From Xanthobacter aminoxidans (GTDB lineage Bacteria > Pseudomonadota > Alphaproteobacteria > Rhizobiales > Xanthobacteraceae): a DNA stretch of 64,000 nt. Location: assembly GCF_023571765.1 (NCBI RefSeq), contig NZ_JAMJXC010000002.1, positions 248,001-312,000 on the forward strand, read 5' to 3'. The notes below the pieces were generated by a model. It made no database searches, was not told the DNA's origin, and worked only from the letters and a program-made list of their open reading frames with translations. Shown piece by piece: positions 37,322 through 46,800 of this stretch (position 1 is the stretch's first letter; every line of letters starts with the position of its first letter). Made by a program: the position numbers and the translations under genes.

Positions 37322-38365
37322 CTATTCCGCCGGCGTTTTTGACGCCGCCGCGCGGGCCTTGGCCTCGGCCTTCTCGGCCGCCGCCTGCTCCTTGCCGGCA
37401 ATGCGCAGGCTCAGCTCACGGGCGCCGAGCAGGGTCAAGGCGAAGGCGAAGGGCACGATGTAGTAGAACAGCCGGAACACCAGCAGCGCGCCGAGAAGCT
37501 CCGCCTTGTCGAACTGCGGCAGGGCGACGAGGAGCGCCGCATCGAACACCCCGAGCCCGCCCGGCGCGTGGCTGGCGAAGCCCAGCAGGGTGGCGGTGAC
37601 GAAGATGACCGACAGGCTGATGGGGTCGATATAGGGCGAGGCCGGCATCAGCATGTACATGGCGGCGGCGCACAGGCTGAGGTCGAGGATGCCGATGCCC
37701 ACCTGCAGCAGCGTGGTGCGGCCGCGCGGCAGCGTGACGAACCAGGTGGAGCGGCCGATGGTGCGCGGCGCCAGCGACACCCAGGTGATGTAGGCCACCA
37801 GCGCGCTCAGGGCCGCGACGCCGATGAGCCGGTTGATGAAGGGCGGCAGCTGGTCCACGGCGGTGGCCGCCTCGGGGTGCAGCGTGATGCCGAGGCCGAG
37901 CACGGCGATGTTGCCGAGCCAGAAGGTGAGGCCGGCCACGAAGCAGATCTTCGCAACGTCGATGGCGCCGAGCCCCCAGGCCGAATAGATGCGGTAGCGC
38001 ACCGAGCCGCCGGTGAAGACGGTGAAGCCCACATTGTGCCCCACCGAATAGGAGCAGAAGCCGCACAGCGCCGCGATGCGATAGGGCACGTGGTCCTTGC
38101 CGATGGTGCGCAGGGCGAACCAGTCATAGAAGGTGAGCGTCAGATAGGCACCGGCCACCAGGAAGAAGGCGATGGCGACGTCGCGCGGGTTCTTCTCGCG
38201 CAGGGCGTCGAGCACATCCGACCACTTGAGGTTGTGCAGCATCCGGTAGAGCACGGTCGCCGCGAAGGCGATCACGATCAGGCTCAGGATGAAGCCGAGG
38301 CCATGCAGACCCACCCGCTCCTTGAAGAACGTCGATACTCTCACCGCCAGAGTGCGCGTACCCAT
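37322..38365 (-). CDS. YbhN/UPF0104-type integral membrane protein (LPG synthase TM domain family)
   Basis: A 347-residue protein from the ATG at 38365, which has a GGGGGAAC ribosome site; the frame stays open to 38494. It has about eight membrane segments with family motifs NVGFTVFTGGSVRYRIY and GFASHAPGGLGVFDAALLVA. This is the lysylphosphatidylglycerol-synthase membrane domain without the cytosolic transferase, so it more likely moves or supports lipids than makes lysyl-PG. Function unproven. Confidence 0.85.
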   Translation of the reverse strand: MGTRTLAVRVSTFFKERVGLHGLGFILSLIVIAFAATVLYRMLHNLKWSDVLDALREKNPRDVAIAFFLVAGAYLTLTFYDWFALRTIGKDHVPYRIAALCGFCSYSVGHNVGFTVFTGGSVRYRIYSAWGLGAIDVAKICFVAGLTFWLGNIAVLGLGITLHPEAATAVDQLPPFINRLIGVAALSALVAYITWVSLAPRTIGRSTWFVTLPRGRTTLLQVGIGILDLSLCAAAMYMLMPASPYIDPISLSVIFVTATLLGFASHAPGGLGVFDAALLVALPQFDKAELLGALLVFRLFYYIVPFAFALTLLGARELSLRIAGKEQAAAEKAEAKARAAASKTPAE

Positions 38366-38549
38366 ATCGTCACCGTTCCCCCCGCCCGCGACGACCTCGG
38401 ACGCCCCTGTTGTAGTTTGCTCCCCTGCCCTATGGGGAGCCTTTTTTTGCGGAGCATCGTTCGAAGCCAGGCCGTCTTGCGGTTCGTGATACACTGTAAG
38501 CCCTGCCTAAGGCTGGGATCGGACTGGCCGCCGGTGCCGGAGCGGATGC

Positions 38550-40436
38550 TCAGAGCTTCACCGGATAGCCGATCTCCACCGTCCGGGCACGCGGCAGGCC
38601 GAACCGGTCCACCGAACGCTCGGCATTGCGCGCGAGGAACGCGAAGACGTGGGCGACCACGTCCCTCAGCTTGATGACCTCGTCAGGCGGGATGATCCGC
38701 TCGTGGCCGATCACGTAGATCGCCGCGTCCGGATCGATGCCCCGCGCGCTCAGCGCCGGACCCAGCACAGACGGCACGTCGATCTGCTGCATGTAGCCGA
38801 AGCGCAGATCGACCCGCACGAACCCCTCATTGAGGGTGGTCACCTTGACCCGGTCTTCCACCGACACCCTGGGGCGGGCGGCGATCCAGACCGAGACGAT
38901 AACCGCCTTCTCGAACCGGACCTTCAGCAGGTCTGCCATCCGGGAAAGCGCCACGGGCGTCATCGCACCTGCACGAGACAGAAAGATGGCAGTGCGCGGT
39001 GCCTCCACATCGTTCACCCGGTCCTTGCGGGCGACGAAATTGTCCAAAGGCTCGGTAAAGCGCACCTGCTGGGCCACCACCGCCTCGAGGCCGCGGCGCC
39101 AGCTGACCATCACGAAGATGATGACCGCCGCGATGGAGAGCGGCAGCCAGCCGCCGTCGTGGATCTTGGTCATGTTGGCGGAGGCGAAGGCGAAATCCAC
39201 CGTCAGCAGGCCCGCCGCCATGGCCCACACCGCGAACGAGGGCCAGCCCCACGCCCGCTTCACCTGGGCGATGAACAGGATGGAGGTCGTCACCATGGCG
39301 AACGCCACCGCGATGCCGTAGGCCGACGCCAGCCGGTCCGACGCCTCGAAGCCCAGCACCACGGCGATGCAGGCGATCATCAGCAGCCAGTTCAGCCGGC
39401 CCACATAGATGTGCTGCTCGTTGTGCTCCGAGGTGTAGCGGATGCGCATGGGCGGCAGATAGCCCAGCTCGATGGCCTGCTTCGCCAGCGAGAACACGCC
39501 GGTGATGATGGATTGCGAGGCGATCACGGTCGCCGCCGTCGCGAGGAACAGCAGCGGAATGTCGAACATGTCGGGGCAGAGGTCGTAGAAGGGATTTCGG
39601 ACCGCGCTCGGGTCCACCAGCAGGATGGCGCCCTGCCCGAAATAGTTGAGCAGCAGCGCCGGCATGGCCACGAACAGCCAGGCCCGCGCGATCACCGGCC
39701 GGCCGAAATGCCCGAGGTCCGCATAAAGCGCCTCGCCGCCCGTCACCGCCAGGAAGCAGGCGCCGAGGATGACGCCGGCAAGGCCCGGATGCTGGACCAT
39801 CAGCATGATGCCGTGGCGCGGATCGAGGCCCGCGATCACCTGCGGCGCCTGGAGGATGCCGTAGATGCCGAGCGCCGCCAGCGAGCCGAACCACAGCAGC
39901 ATCACCGGGCCGAAGAAGGAGGCGATGCGCTCGGTGCCGAGGCGCTGGGAGAAGAAGATGGCCGCGAGCACGAGGCAGGTGAGCGCCACCACCCAGTGCT
40001 CCAGCTCCGGCGCGATGACCTGCAGGCCCTCGATGGCGGAGAGCACCGACATGGCCGGCGTGAGCACGCCGTCGCCGATGAGCATGGCGGCACCGAGGAG
40101 GCCGGCTGCAAGCAAATACCATCTGAGGCCGATGGCGCTGCGATGGAGATCGAGCAGCGTCACGAGGGCGAGGATGCCGCCTTCGCCGTCGTTGTCCGCC
40201 CTGAGCACGAGGAAGACGTACTTCACCGTGACGGAGAGGATGATGCTCCAGGTGATGAGGGAGAGCAGGCCGAGCACGTCGGCGCCGATGAAATTGGTGC
40301 CGCCCACCGCCAGCACGCCCTGCTTGAGGGCGTAGAGGGGGCTGGTGCCGATGTCGCCGAAGACGACGCCGAGGGCGCCGATCTCCGCAGCGAACGGCAG
40401 GGTGCGCGAACGGTCGCGGGAAAAGCTCGTGGACAT
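38550..40436 (-). CDS. kup: Kup system potassium uptake protein
   Basis: A 628-residue Kup/HAK transporter with twelve membrane segments in the first 440 residues. It shows GVVFGDIGTSPLYALKQ, EGGILALVTLL and TGGEALYADLGHFG, and a cytosolic C-terminal domain ending GLPRARTVEIGYPVKL. It imports potassium with protons. Other kup copies are frequent in the order. It is monocistronic, with a long non-coding stretch upstream. Confidence 0.95.
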   Translation of the reverse strand: MSTSFSRDRSRTLPFAAEIGALGVVFGDIGTSPLYALKQGVLAVGGTNFIGADVLGLLSLITWSIILSVTVKYVFLVLRADNDGEGGILALVTLLDLHRSAIGLRWYLLAAGLLGAAMLIGDGVLTPAMSVLSAIEGLQVIAPELEHWVVALTCLVLAAIFFSQRLGTERIASFFGPVMLLWFGSLAALGIYGILQAPQVIAGLDPRHGIMLMVQHPGLAGVILGACFLAVTGGEALYADLGHFGRPVIARAWLFVAMPALLLNYFGQGAILLVDPSAVRNPFYDLCPDMFDIPLLFLATAATVIASQSIITGVFSLAKQAIELGYLPPMRIRYTSEHNEQHIYVGRLNWLLMIACIAVVLGFEASDRLASAYGIAVAFAMVTTSILFIAQVKRAWGWPSFAVWAMAAGLLTVDFAFASANMTKIHDGGWLPLSIAAVIIFVMVSWRRGLEAVVAQQVRFTEPLDNFVARKDRVNDVEAPRTAIFLSRAGAMTPVALSRMADLLKVRFEKAVIVSVWIAARPRVSVEDRVKVTTLNEGFVRVDLRFGYMQQIDVPSVLGPALSARGIDPDAAIYVIGHERIIPPDEVIKLRDVVAHVFAFLARNAERSVDRFGLPRARTVEIGYPVKL

Positions 40437-40919
40437 GAAGGGCGGCTGCCTCTCAGCCGGGCGCGAACGTCAGGGGTGAGCGTGACGAACCGCGACCGGC
40501 GCTCCGGCCGGCGGGAGAATGCGCATCGCAACCGGATGCATCGCGCAGGAAGGCGCCTCGCGAGCGTCGCACGTAACCGTCCAAGGCCAAGCCCCCGCAA
40601 CCAGCCCCCGCACATGCCCCGCTGCAGGTCTCCGCCCCGGTCGTCCCGAGGCCCGAACCCGCCCCCGCTCGGCGCCGGAAGCCTTCGCCCCGGAGCGCGG
40701 TATGCCCCGGATCGATCCGTTCCGACACCCCGCCGCATGGCGATCGCGGAACCGGCTTCCCGCGCGTTGCGGGTTCCCAACACCTATCCCCGTTCGCAGG
40801 TGAACACAATGCGGTGCCACACGGACCCCGCGCGAGGCCCCCAAACGCAGAACGCCGGCCTGAGGGCCGGCGTTCTCGAACATCAGGACAGACGCGGCGC
40901 GCCGCGCTCCGTCGCGCAA
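40437..40919. other. Long GC-rich intergenic region between kup and ahcY
   Basis: 483 bases without a supported gene. Open frames on both strands are Arg-rich shadows with no recognisable product. The only clear structure is the ahcY terminator at 40850-40875. The region must hold the kup promoter, but I cannot point to one. Confidence 0.4.
40850..40875 (-). terminator. Terminator hairpin after ahcY
   Basis: A perfect 11-base inverted repeat (GAACGCCGGCC / GGCCGGCGTTC) with a four-base loop. On the minus strand it is followed by TGCGTTT. It lies 44 bases past the ahcY stop. Confidence 0.7.
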
Positions 40920-42317
40920 TCAGTAGCGGTAGTGCTCGGGCTTGAACGGGCCCTTCTGCGCCACGCCGATATAGGCCGACTGCTGATCGGTGAGCTTGGT
41001 GAGCTTCACGCCGATCTTGTCGAGGTGCAGCGCCGCCACCTTCTCGTCCAGCGACTTCGGCAGGGTGTAGACCTTCTTGTCGTACTGGCCGGGCTTGGTG
41101 AACAGCTCGATCTGCGCCAGCGTCTGGTTGGTGAACGACGCCGACATCACGAAGCTCGGATGGCCGGTGGCGTTGCCGAGGTTCACGAGGCGCCCCTCGG
41201 ACAGGAGGATGATGCGCTTGCCGTCGGCGAACTCGACCTCGTCCACCTGCGGCTTCACGTTGTGCCACTTCAGGTTCTTGAGGCCGGCCACCTGGATCTC
41301 GCTGTCGAAGTGGCCGATGTTGCAGACGATGGCGCGGTCCTTCATGGCCCGCATGTGGTCCACGGTGATCACGTCCAGATTGCCGGTGGCGGTCACGAAG
41401 ATGTCGGCGCGCGTGGCGGCATCCTCCATGGTGGTGACCTCATAGCCCTCCATGGCGGCCTGCAGGGCGCAGATGGGATCGACCTCGGAGACCATCACGC
41501 GGCAGCCGGCATTGCGCAGCGAGGCGGCCGAGCCCTTGCCCACGTCGCCGAAGCCCGCGACCATGGCCACCTTGCCGGCCATCATCACGTCGGTGCCGCG
41601 GCGGATGCCGTCCACCAGCGATTCACGGCAGCCGTACAGGTTGTCGAACTTCGACTTGGTGACGCTGTCGTTCACGTTGATGGCGGGCCACAGCAGCGTG
41701 CCCTTCTTCTGCATCTCGTAGAGGCGATGCACGCCCGTGGTGGTCTCTTCCGTCACGCCCTGGATGTTCTTGGCGAGCTGCGAGTACCAGCCGTGCTTGT
41801 GCTTCAGGCGGCGCTTGATGGCGGCGAAGAGGACTTCCTCCTCCTCGTTGGTGGCGCCGTCGAGGAAGGCGGTGTCGCCCTCTTCCGCGCGCTTGCCGAG
41901 GTGGACGAGCAGCGTCGCGTCGCCGCCGTCGTCGAGGATCATGTTGGGGGTGCCGCCGTCCGCCCACTCGAAGATGCGGTGGGTGTACTCCCAGTACTCC
42001 TCCAGCGGCTCGCCCTTGATGGCGAAGACGGGGGTGCCGGCGGCGGCGATGGCGGCCGCGGCATGGTCCTGGGTGGAGTAGATGTTGCACGAGGCCCAGC
42101 GCACGTCGGCGCCGAGCGCCTTCAGCGTCTCGATGAGCACGCCGGTCTGGATGGTCATGTGCAGCGAGCCGGCGATGCGGGCGCCCTTGAGCGGCTGCGA
42201 GGGACCGTATTCGGCGCGGGTGGCCATGAGGCCGGGCATCTCGATCTCGGCGATGTCCAGTTCCTTGCGGCCCCAGTCCGCGAGGTTGATGTCCTTCACC
42301 ACGTAATCGTTGCTCAT
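40920..42317 (-). CDS. ahcY: Adenosylhomocysteinase
   Basis: A 465-residue SAH hydrolase from the ATG at 42317 ([20 protein letters not shown]). The NAD site is [20 protein letters not shown], substrate-binding residues are in [14 protein letters not shown], and the C-terminus KPEHYRY is diagnostic. It clears S-adenosylhomocysteine to adenosine and homocysteine and so sustains all SAM-dependent methylation. The frame remains open 219 bases upstream without similarity. An AT-rich palindrome lies about 100 bases before the start. Confidence 0.96.
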   Translation of the reverse strand: MSNDYVVKDINLADWGRKELDIAEIEMPGLMATRAEYGPSQPLKGARIAGSLHMTIQTGVLIETLKALGADVRWASCNIYSTQDHAAAAIAAAGTPVFAIKGEPLEEYWEYTHRIFEWADGGTPNMILDDGGDATLLVHLGKRAEEGDTAFLDGATNEEEEVLFAAIKRRLKHKHGWYSQLAKNIQGVTEETTTGVHRLYEMQKKGTLLWPAINVNDSVTKSKFDNLYGCRESLVDGIRRGTDVMMAGKVAMVAGFGDVGKGSAASLRNAGCRVMVSEVDPICALQAAMEGYEVTTMEDAATRADIFVTATGNLDVITVDHMRAMKDRAIVCNIGHFDSEIQVAGLKNLKWHNVKPQVDEVEFADGKRIILLSEGRLVNLGNATGHPSFVMSASFTNQTLAQIELFTKPGQYDKKVYTLPKSLDEKVAALHLDKIGVKLTKLTDQQSAYIGVAQKGPFKPEHYRY

Positions 42318-42412
42318 GGATCGCTCCGCTTGAGATCGGCTCGGGGCGGCACGGTCCGGGCCGCCGGTCATGGCGCGCCCTTTAGCATGGCGGGTCCGGA
42401 CGGGCAATAAGG

Positions 42413-42432
42413 ATATAAAGAAATGCTTATAT
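42413..42432 (-). promoter_or_regulatory. AT-rich palindrome in the ahcY upstream region
   Basis: A 20-base dyad with arms ATATAA and TTATAT, unusually AT-rich here. Position and symmetry suggest an operator for a regulator of the SAM cycle, such as an ArsR-type SahR, or a strong -10 region. It is about 95 bases upstream of ahcY. No known regulator gene is adjacent, so this is inference. Confidence 0.45.
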
Positions 42433-42560
42433 GACCCTGTCACGACGCTGCGCAAAGCGGCGCCGCACAACGCCTCGCAAGTCGGCGCCCAGCAGACCTC
42501 CAGTCGTGCCCCAAGTCGCCGCCTGCCGCCGGCCAAGGTAAGGTTGGCGACACACGCGCT

Positions 42561-42588
42561 TTGATTCCGACAAAAAATGTGATATACG
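42561..42588 (+). promoter_or_regulatory. Candidate promoter upstream of carD
   Basis: TTGATT at 42561-42566 is 16 bases from TATACG at 42583-42588, in a locally AT-rich patch with a TGTGATATAC extended -10 look. If it serves carD, the leader is about 290 bases with no supported gene in it. Confidence 0.5.
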
Positions 42589-42883
42589 TGACTTTACAGT
42601 CGATTGCTTCCACATCCAGCCACATCGCGTCCGCAATGTGTTCGCGCATATTCCAGGGCGCATTCTCGGGAACAAAGGGGCGAGAATAGGTGCCGGCCGT
42701 CTTCCTGCGGCGCGGCGCAAAGGCTGTCTGTGTATCGTCTGGCAGAGCGGGGTGGCGGGCGTTCCGGCCGCGACCCATATCCGCAGCTGAAGGTGCGCGC
42801 CGTTGCCGGGACCGGACCGGCCGGCCGGCGCACCAACAGGTTCGGCCCCGGTTTTCCAGGGCCGGATCAGGAGTGTCAAGAGC
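42589..42883 (+). other. Gene-free leader region before carD
   Basis: About 295 bases with only weak open frames on either strand. None has a ribosome site plus recognisable product. It may be a structured 5-prime leader of carD or contain an undetected small RNA. Confidence 0.3.
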
Positions 42884-43471
42884 ATGTCGGCAAAGAAGAA
42901 CGCGCAGGCCCGTCTCGGCTTCAAGACGGGCGAGCACATTGTTTACCCGTCCCATGGTGTTGGCCGTATCATGGCCATCGAGGAACAGGAAGTCGCCGGT
43001 TTCAAGCTCGAACTCTTCGTGATCTCGTTTGAAAAGGACAAGATGACGCTGCGGGTGCCCCTCGCCAAGATCGCCAGCGTCGGCATGCGCAAGCTTTCCG
43101 AGACCAACATCGTCGAGAAGTCGCTCGAGACCCTGCAGGGCCGCGCCCGCGTCAAGCGCACCATGTGGAGCCGCCGCGCGCAGGAATACGAAGCGAAGAT
43201 CAATTCCGGCGACCTCGTCGCCATCTCCGAGGTGGTGCGCGACCTCTACCGCTCCGAGGCCCAGCCCGAGCAGTCCTATTCCGAGCGCCAGCTCTATGAG
43301 GCCGCCCTTGACCGCATGGCCCGCGAGCTGTCGGCCGTGCAGAACATCACCGAGACCGAGGCGGTGAAGCTCATCGAGCAGAACCTCCTCAAGGGTCCGC
43401 GCCGCGGCGCCGCCAAGGTGGCCGAGGAAGCCGACATCGACCAGGACATGGAAGCCGAAGAGGCCGCCTGA
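42884..43471 (+). CDS. carD: CarD family transcriptional regulator
   Basis: A 195-residue CarD_CdnL protein. The RNA polymerase-interacting Tudor-like domain begins FKTGEHIVYPSHGVGRIMAI and includes FVISFEKDKMTLRVPL. The C-terminal helical DNA-binding domain contains RRAQEYEAKINSGDL and RSEAQPEQSYSERQLYEAAL. CarD stabilises open complexes, especially at rRNA promoters; this family is essential in several alphaproteobacteria. AGGAG lies 11 bases before the ATG at 42884. Three tandem terminators follow. Confidence 0.94.
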   Translation: MSAKKNAQARLGFKTGEHIVYPSHGVGRIMAIEEQEVAGFKLELFVISFEKDKMTLRVPLAKIASVGMRKLSETNIVEKSLETLQGRARVKRTMWSRRAQEYEAKINSGDLVAISEVVRDLYRSEAQPEQSYSERQLYEAALDRMARELSAVQNITETEAVKLIEQNLLKGPRRGAAKVAEEADIDQDMEAEEAA

Positions 43472-43521
43472 GCGTCCAGCATCTGGCGTTCTGGGTCCAG
43501 TTTTACACGGCGAGCGACAGG

Positions 43522-43624
43522 AACCCGGCGTCAAGCCGGGTTCTTTTTTGGAATGACGCACCCGGCCTCAAGCCGGGTTCTTTTTTGGAACGACACACCC
43601 GGCCTCAAGCCGGGTTCTTTTTTG
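43522..43624 (+). terminator. Three tandem identical terminators after carD
   Basis: The unit (A)CCCGGC-(G/C)TCAA-GCCGGGTTCTTTTTTG occurs three times, starting at 43524, 43561 and 43598, an exact 37-base period. Each copy is a complete Rho-independent terminator with a GC stem and a T6 tract. Copies two and three are identical over the stem and tail; copy one has a G for C in the loop. It looks like recent tandem duplication. Confidence 0.9.
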
Positions 43625-44048
43625 CCCGGGCGGCAGCGCCGCGGCGGCCGGATCAAGTTTTCGCGCGGCAGCCCCGCCGGGGTGTACGCGGCCTTCCGGC
43701 ACGCTATGATGGCAGCGCTGAGCAGGCGGGGGCGCCGGCATGGAGACGTTTCATGCTCCCTCACGTCCGCGATCGGCAACATCCCAAACAAGATCAAGAA
43801 AGCCCCGCCGGGGTCCGGCGCGTCTGCACCTGCGGGCGCGGAGGCCGGGCTGCGCGCGCGGCACCGAGCAAGGAGGTCAACGTGACGCCAAGACCCAGCA
43901 GCGGCGCGATCTGCGTCGGGCTGTGACCCGTGCGGCGCGGCGGGGTCTCCCGCCGGCGCGGCCGAAGCTCCCCGGCTGTCGTCTTCCCCGGACGGCAGCC
44001 GGATTCATGTCGGGGCCAGATTGATGTCGGGGCCAGCTCGGCCCGGCC
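43625..44048. other. Non-coding stretch after the carD terminators
   Basis: 424 bases without a supported gene. The motif GCCCCGCCGGGGT, itself a small hairpin, appears twice (near 43671 and 43803). Near 44008 the phrase ATGTCGGGGCCAG is repeated directly with a 17-base period. I see no protein or RNA gene. Confidence 0.35.
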
Positions 44049-44936
44049 TCAGCGCGGTTCCAGCGCGATTTCCCACACATGGGGCCAGCACTTGCCGGTG
44101 ACGAGCAGATGGCCGGTGGCGGGATCGAAGGCGATGCCGTTCAGCACATAGGGATAGACCAGCTTCGCCGGATCGGGATTGAGGCCCGACAGGTCGATCC
44201 AGCCGAGCATCCTGCCGTCCGCCGGATCGATGATGGCGATGAAATGGCTCTGCCAGACATTGGCGTAGAGCTTGCCGTCCGCATATTCCAGCTCGTTCAG
44301 GAAGCCCAGCGGCGCCACCGCGTCGGAGACGAAGAGGGTGCGCACCCGCTCGAAGGTGGCGGGATCGCGGAAGACGATGGAGGACGAGCCGTTGCTGGTG
44401 ATGAGGTGGGTGCCGTCATGGGTCATCCCCCACCCCTGCTCAGCGTAGCGGAAGGCGCCGATCCGCTCGAACGTCTTGCGGTCGTAGACGTAGGCGTGGT
44501 TGTCCAGATAGGTGAGCTGGTAGATGCGCTCGCCCATCACGGTCACGCCTTCGCCGAAGACGTTGGGGTCCAGCGCCCGCTCCCGCAGCACCTGCCCGCT
44601 CTTGAGATCCCACGCGATCAGCCGCGAGCGGCCGTAGAGGCCGGTGCCCTCATAGATGGTGCCGCCCTCCAGCACGAAACCCTCCGTATAGGAGGAGGTG
44701 TCATGCGGATACACCTTCACCACCCGGTAGCGGTAGACGGGGATGGCGCTCTGCCCCAGCACCCGCTCGGAGGTGAGCTGGATGGGGCCGTGGGTGGGCG
44801 GCTCGCCGGTGGATGACTGCTCGCCCGCCGCACGGGCACGGCCGGCGGCCAGCGCCGCCAGGCCGAGCCCGGCCATGCCCTTCACGACGGACCGCCGTCC
44901 GATCACGCCCTGCCCGATCCTGCCCTGCCCGGTCAT
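44049..44936 (-). CDS. Glutaminyl-peptide cyclotransferase (glutamine cyclotransferase)
   Basis: A 295-residue protein with a Tat-type signal (GRRSVVKGMAGLGLAALAAG) and a five-bladed beta-propeller of the plant-type glutaminyl cyclase family: YPHDTSSYTEGFVLEGGTIY, TGLYGRSRLIAWDL and LNELEYADGKLYANVWQSH. It should convert N-terminal Gln to pyroglutamate in the periplasm. The gamma-glutamyltransferase gene lies 72 bases upstream on the same strand, so a joint role in periplasmic glutamine/glutathione chemistry is possible. Confidence 0.9.
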   Translation of the reverse strand: MTGQGRIGQGVIGRRSVVKGMAGLGLAALAAGRARAAGEQSSTGEPPTHGPIQLTSERVLGQSAIPVYRYRVVKVYPHDTSSYTEGFVLEGGTIYEGTGLYGRSRLIAWDLKSGQVLRERALDPNVFGEGVTVMGERIYQLTYLDNHAYVYDRKTFERIGAFRYAEQGWGMTHDGTHLITSNGSSSIVFRDPATFERVRTLFVSDAVAPLGFLNELEYADGKLYANVWQSHFIAIIDPADGRMLGWIDLSGLNPDPAKLVYPYVLNGIAFDPATGHLLVTGKCWPHVWEIALEPR

Positions 44937-45008
44937 TGGCGCCGCCCCCCAGTGTTGGTGTTGGCGGCATGGTCGGCGCGCGCCGCGCCGGGCGTCAAGC
45001 TCAAGCCG

Positions 45009-46616
45009 TCAGACGCCCGCCGCCCCGCCATCCGCGCGCGGATCGTGGGCGCCTTCGAGCTGTCCGCTGGGGTGGATCACCACGCCGCCGGCATGGCCCA
45101 TGGTGTCGGAGTAGGCTTCCGGCAGCACCACCAGCTCGTGCCCCACCGACAGCAGGCGATCCACGAGATTGCCGTCGAAGCGGGATTCGAGCTTCAGGTT
45201 GGTCTCCTGGTCACCCCAGGTGCGGCCCAGGAGCCAACGCGGCCGGGCGATGGCCTCGCCCAGCGGCACGCCGAACAGCGCGTGGCGGGTGAACACCGCC
45301 GCCTGCGTCTGCGGCTGCCCCTCCCCGCCCATGGTGCCGTAGGCGAGGATGCGCCCGTCGGCGAGTTCGGCGAGGGCGGGGTTGAGGGTGTGGAAGGGGC
45401 GACGGCCCGGCAGCAGCGGATTGAGCGCCTTCGGGTCGAGCACGAAGCTGCAACCGCGGTTCTGCATCAGCACGCCGGTGGACGGCAGCACGCAGCCCGA
45501 GCCGAATTCGAAATAGATGGACTGGATGTAGGACACCGCCAGCCCCGAGGCGTCGGCCGTGCCCATCCAGATGGTATCGCCGGGCTTCGCCTCGTGCGGC
45601 CAGGCCAGCGCCCGCCCCATGTCAATCTTCGCCGCCCGCTGCGCCAGCGCCTTGGGATCGAGGAAGGCGGCGGGATCGTGTGGCAGGTGCTCGGGATCGC
45701 ACACCACCTGCTGGCGCACCAGAAACGCGCGCTTGGTGGCTTCCACCAGCCCATGGATGTGCTCGAACGTCTCCGCCCGCGCCACCTTGAGCTGGTCGAA
45801 CAGGCCGAGGATGAGGAGGGACGCGAGGCCCTGGGTCGGCGGCGGGGCGTTGAACAGGCGGGCGCCGCCGATCTTCATCTCCAGCGGCGGGCGCTCGCGG
45901 GCGCTGTAGCGCTCGAGATCGGCGCGGGTGACGGGGCTGCCGATGCGCTCGAGATCCGACGCCATCTCGCGGCCCACGTCGCCGCGATAGAAATCGGCGA
46001 GGCCGGCGGCGGCGAGGTGGTCCAGCGTATCGGCGAGGCGCGGCTGGCGCTGCAGCGTGCCCTCCTCCGGCACTTCGCCGCCGGGCAGAAACACCTCGGC
46101 GAAGCCCGGAGCATTCTCCAGTTCCGCCCGCTTCTCGCGGGTCAGCCGCGTCTGGGAGCGCGTCACCGGCACGCCCTCGCGGGCGAAGCGGATGGCCGGC
46201 TCCAGCAGCCGGCGCAGGGTCATCCGCCCGCCATGGCCTCGCGCCGCATCCAGCGCCAGCGCCCAGCCCCCCACCGCGCCGGGCACGGTGACGGCGGCGT
46301 TCGGGCCGCGGGTGGGGATCGTCTCGAAGCCGAGGTCGTGGTAGCGGGCGATGGTGGCGAGGCTGCCGGCGAAGCCGCACGCCTCGATGTAGCGCACCCG
46401 CCCGGAGGGCTCGCGGATGAGCCAGAAGCCGTCGCCGCCCACATGGTTCATATGCGGATAGACCACGGCGATGGCCGCCGCCGCCGCTATCATGGCCTCG
46501 ACGGCGTTGCCGCCTTCGGCCAGCACCTCCTGCCCCGCCGCGGCGGCCAGGTGATGGGGCGCGGCAACGATGCCGCGGGCGGCGTGGGTGCTTTCATACT
46601 CTTCAGCGGCCAGCAT
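45009..46616 (-). CDS. Gamma-glutamyltransferase family protein
   Basis: A 535-residue Ntn-hydrolase. The start at 46616 has GAGGAG upstream (MLAAEEYESTHAARGIVAAP). The autoprocessing Thr is in DTIWMGTADASGLAVSYIQS, and NHVGGDGFWLI and GGEGQPQTQAAVF are conserved. Family members move or hydrolyse gamma-glutamyl groups from glutathione or related compounds. Unlike classic periplasmic GGT it has no signal peptide from this start, so a cytosolic YwrD-like enzyme is more likely. Glutaminyl cyclotransferase follows. Confidence 0.9.
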   Translation of the reverse strand: MLAAEEYESTHAARGIVAAPHHLAAAAGQEVLAEGGNAVEAMIAAAAAIAVVYPHMNHVGGDGFWLIREPSGRVRYIEACGFAGSLATIARYHDLGFETIPTRGPNAAVTVPGAVGGWALALDAARGHGGRMTLRRLLEPAIRFAREGVPVTRSQTRLTREKRAELENAPGFAEVFLPGGEVPEEGTLQRQPRLADTLDHLAAAGLADFYRGDVGREMASDLERIGSPVTRADLERYSARERPPLEMKIGGARLFNAPPPTQGLASLLILGLFDQLKVARAETFEHIHGLVEATKRAFLVRQQVVCDPEHLPHDPAAFLDPKALAQRAAKIDMGRALAWPHEAKPGDTIWMGTADASGLAVSYIQSIYFEFGSGCVLPSTGVLMQNRGCSFVLDPKALNPLLPGRRPFHTLNPALAELADGRILAYGTMGGEGQPQTQAAVFTRHALFGVPLGEAIARPRWLLGRTWGDQETNLKLESRFDGNLVDRLLSVGHELVVLPEAYSDTMGHAGGVVIHPSGQLEGAHDPRADGGAAGV

Positions 46617-46800
46617 GAGGCTCCTCGGGGGCAGGACGGGAGGGAGGACAGGCGTGCGGACGGGATCGGCGGACTTGACCCGGCGCCGCGCCCAGCGCAG
46701 TTTCCGCCCCTTATAGAGCAGCGGCCGGCGAAAGACTCCAGTGTCCGACGCCCGCCGCGCGGTTTGGCGTGATCGCGCCGGACGGTATCGGGAGACTGGA

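Noticed and set aside
40470-40919. 149-codon minus-strand frame between kup and ahcY
   Set aside because: Arg-rich composition, crosses the ahcY terminator hairpin, no start signal.
42669-42693. GGAAC upstream of carD as an EcfG -35 element
   Set aside because: No CGTT at 16 or 17 bases.
42440-43561. 373-codon minus-strand frame opposite carD
   Set aside because: His/Leu-rich shadow of carD crossing its terminators.
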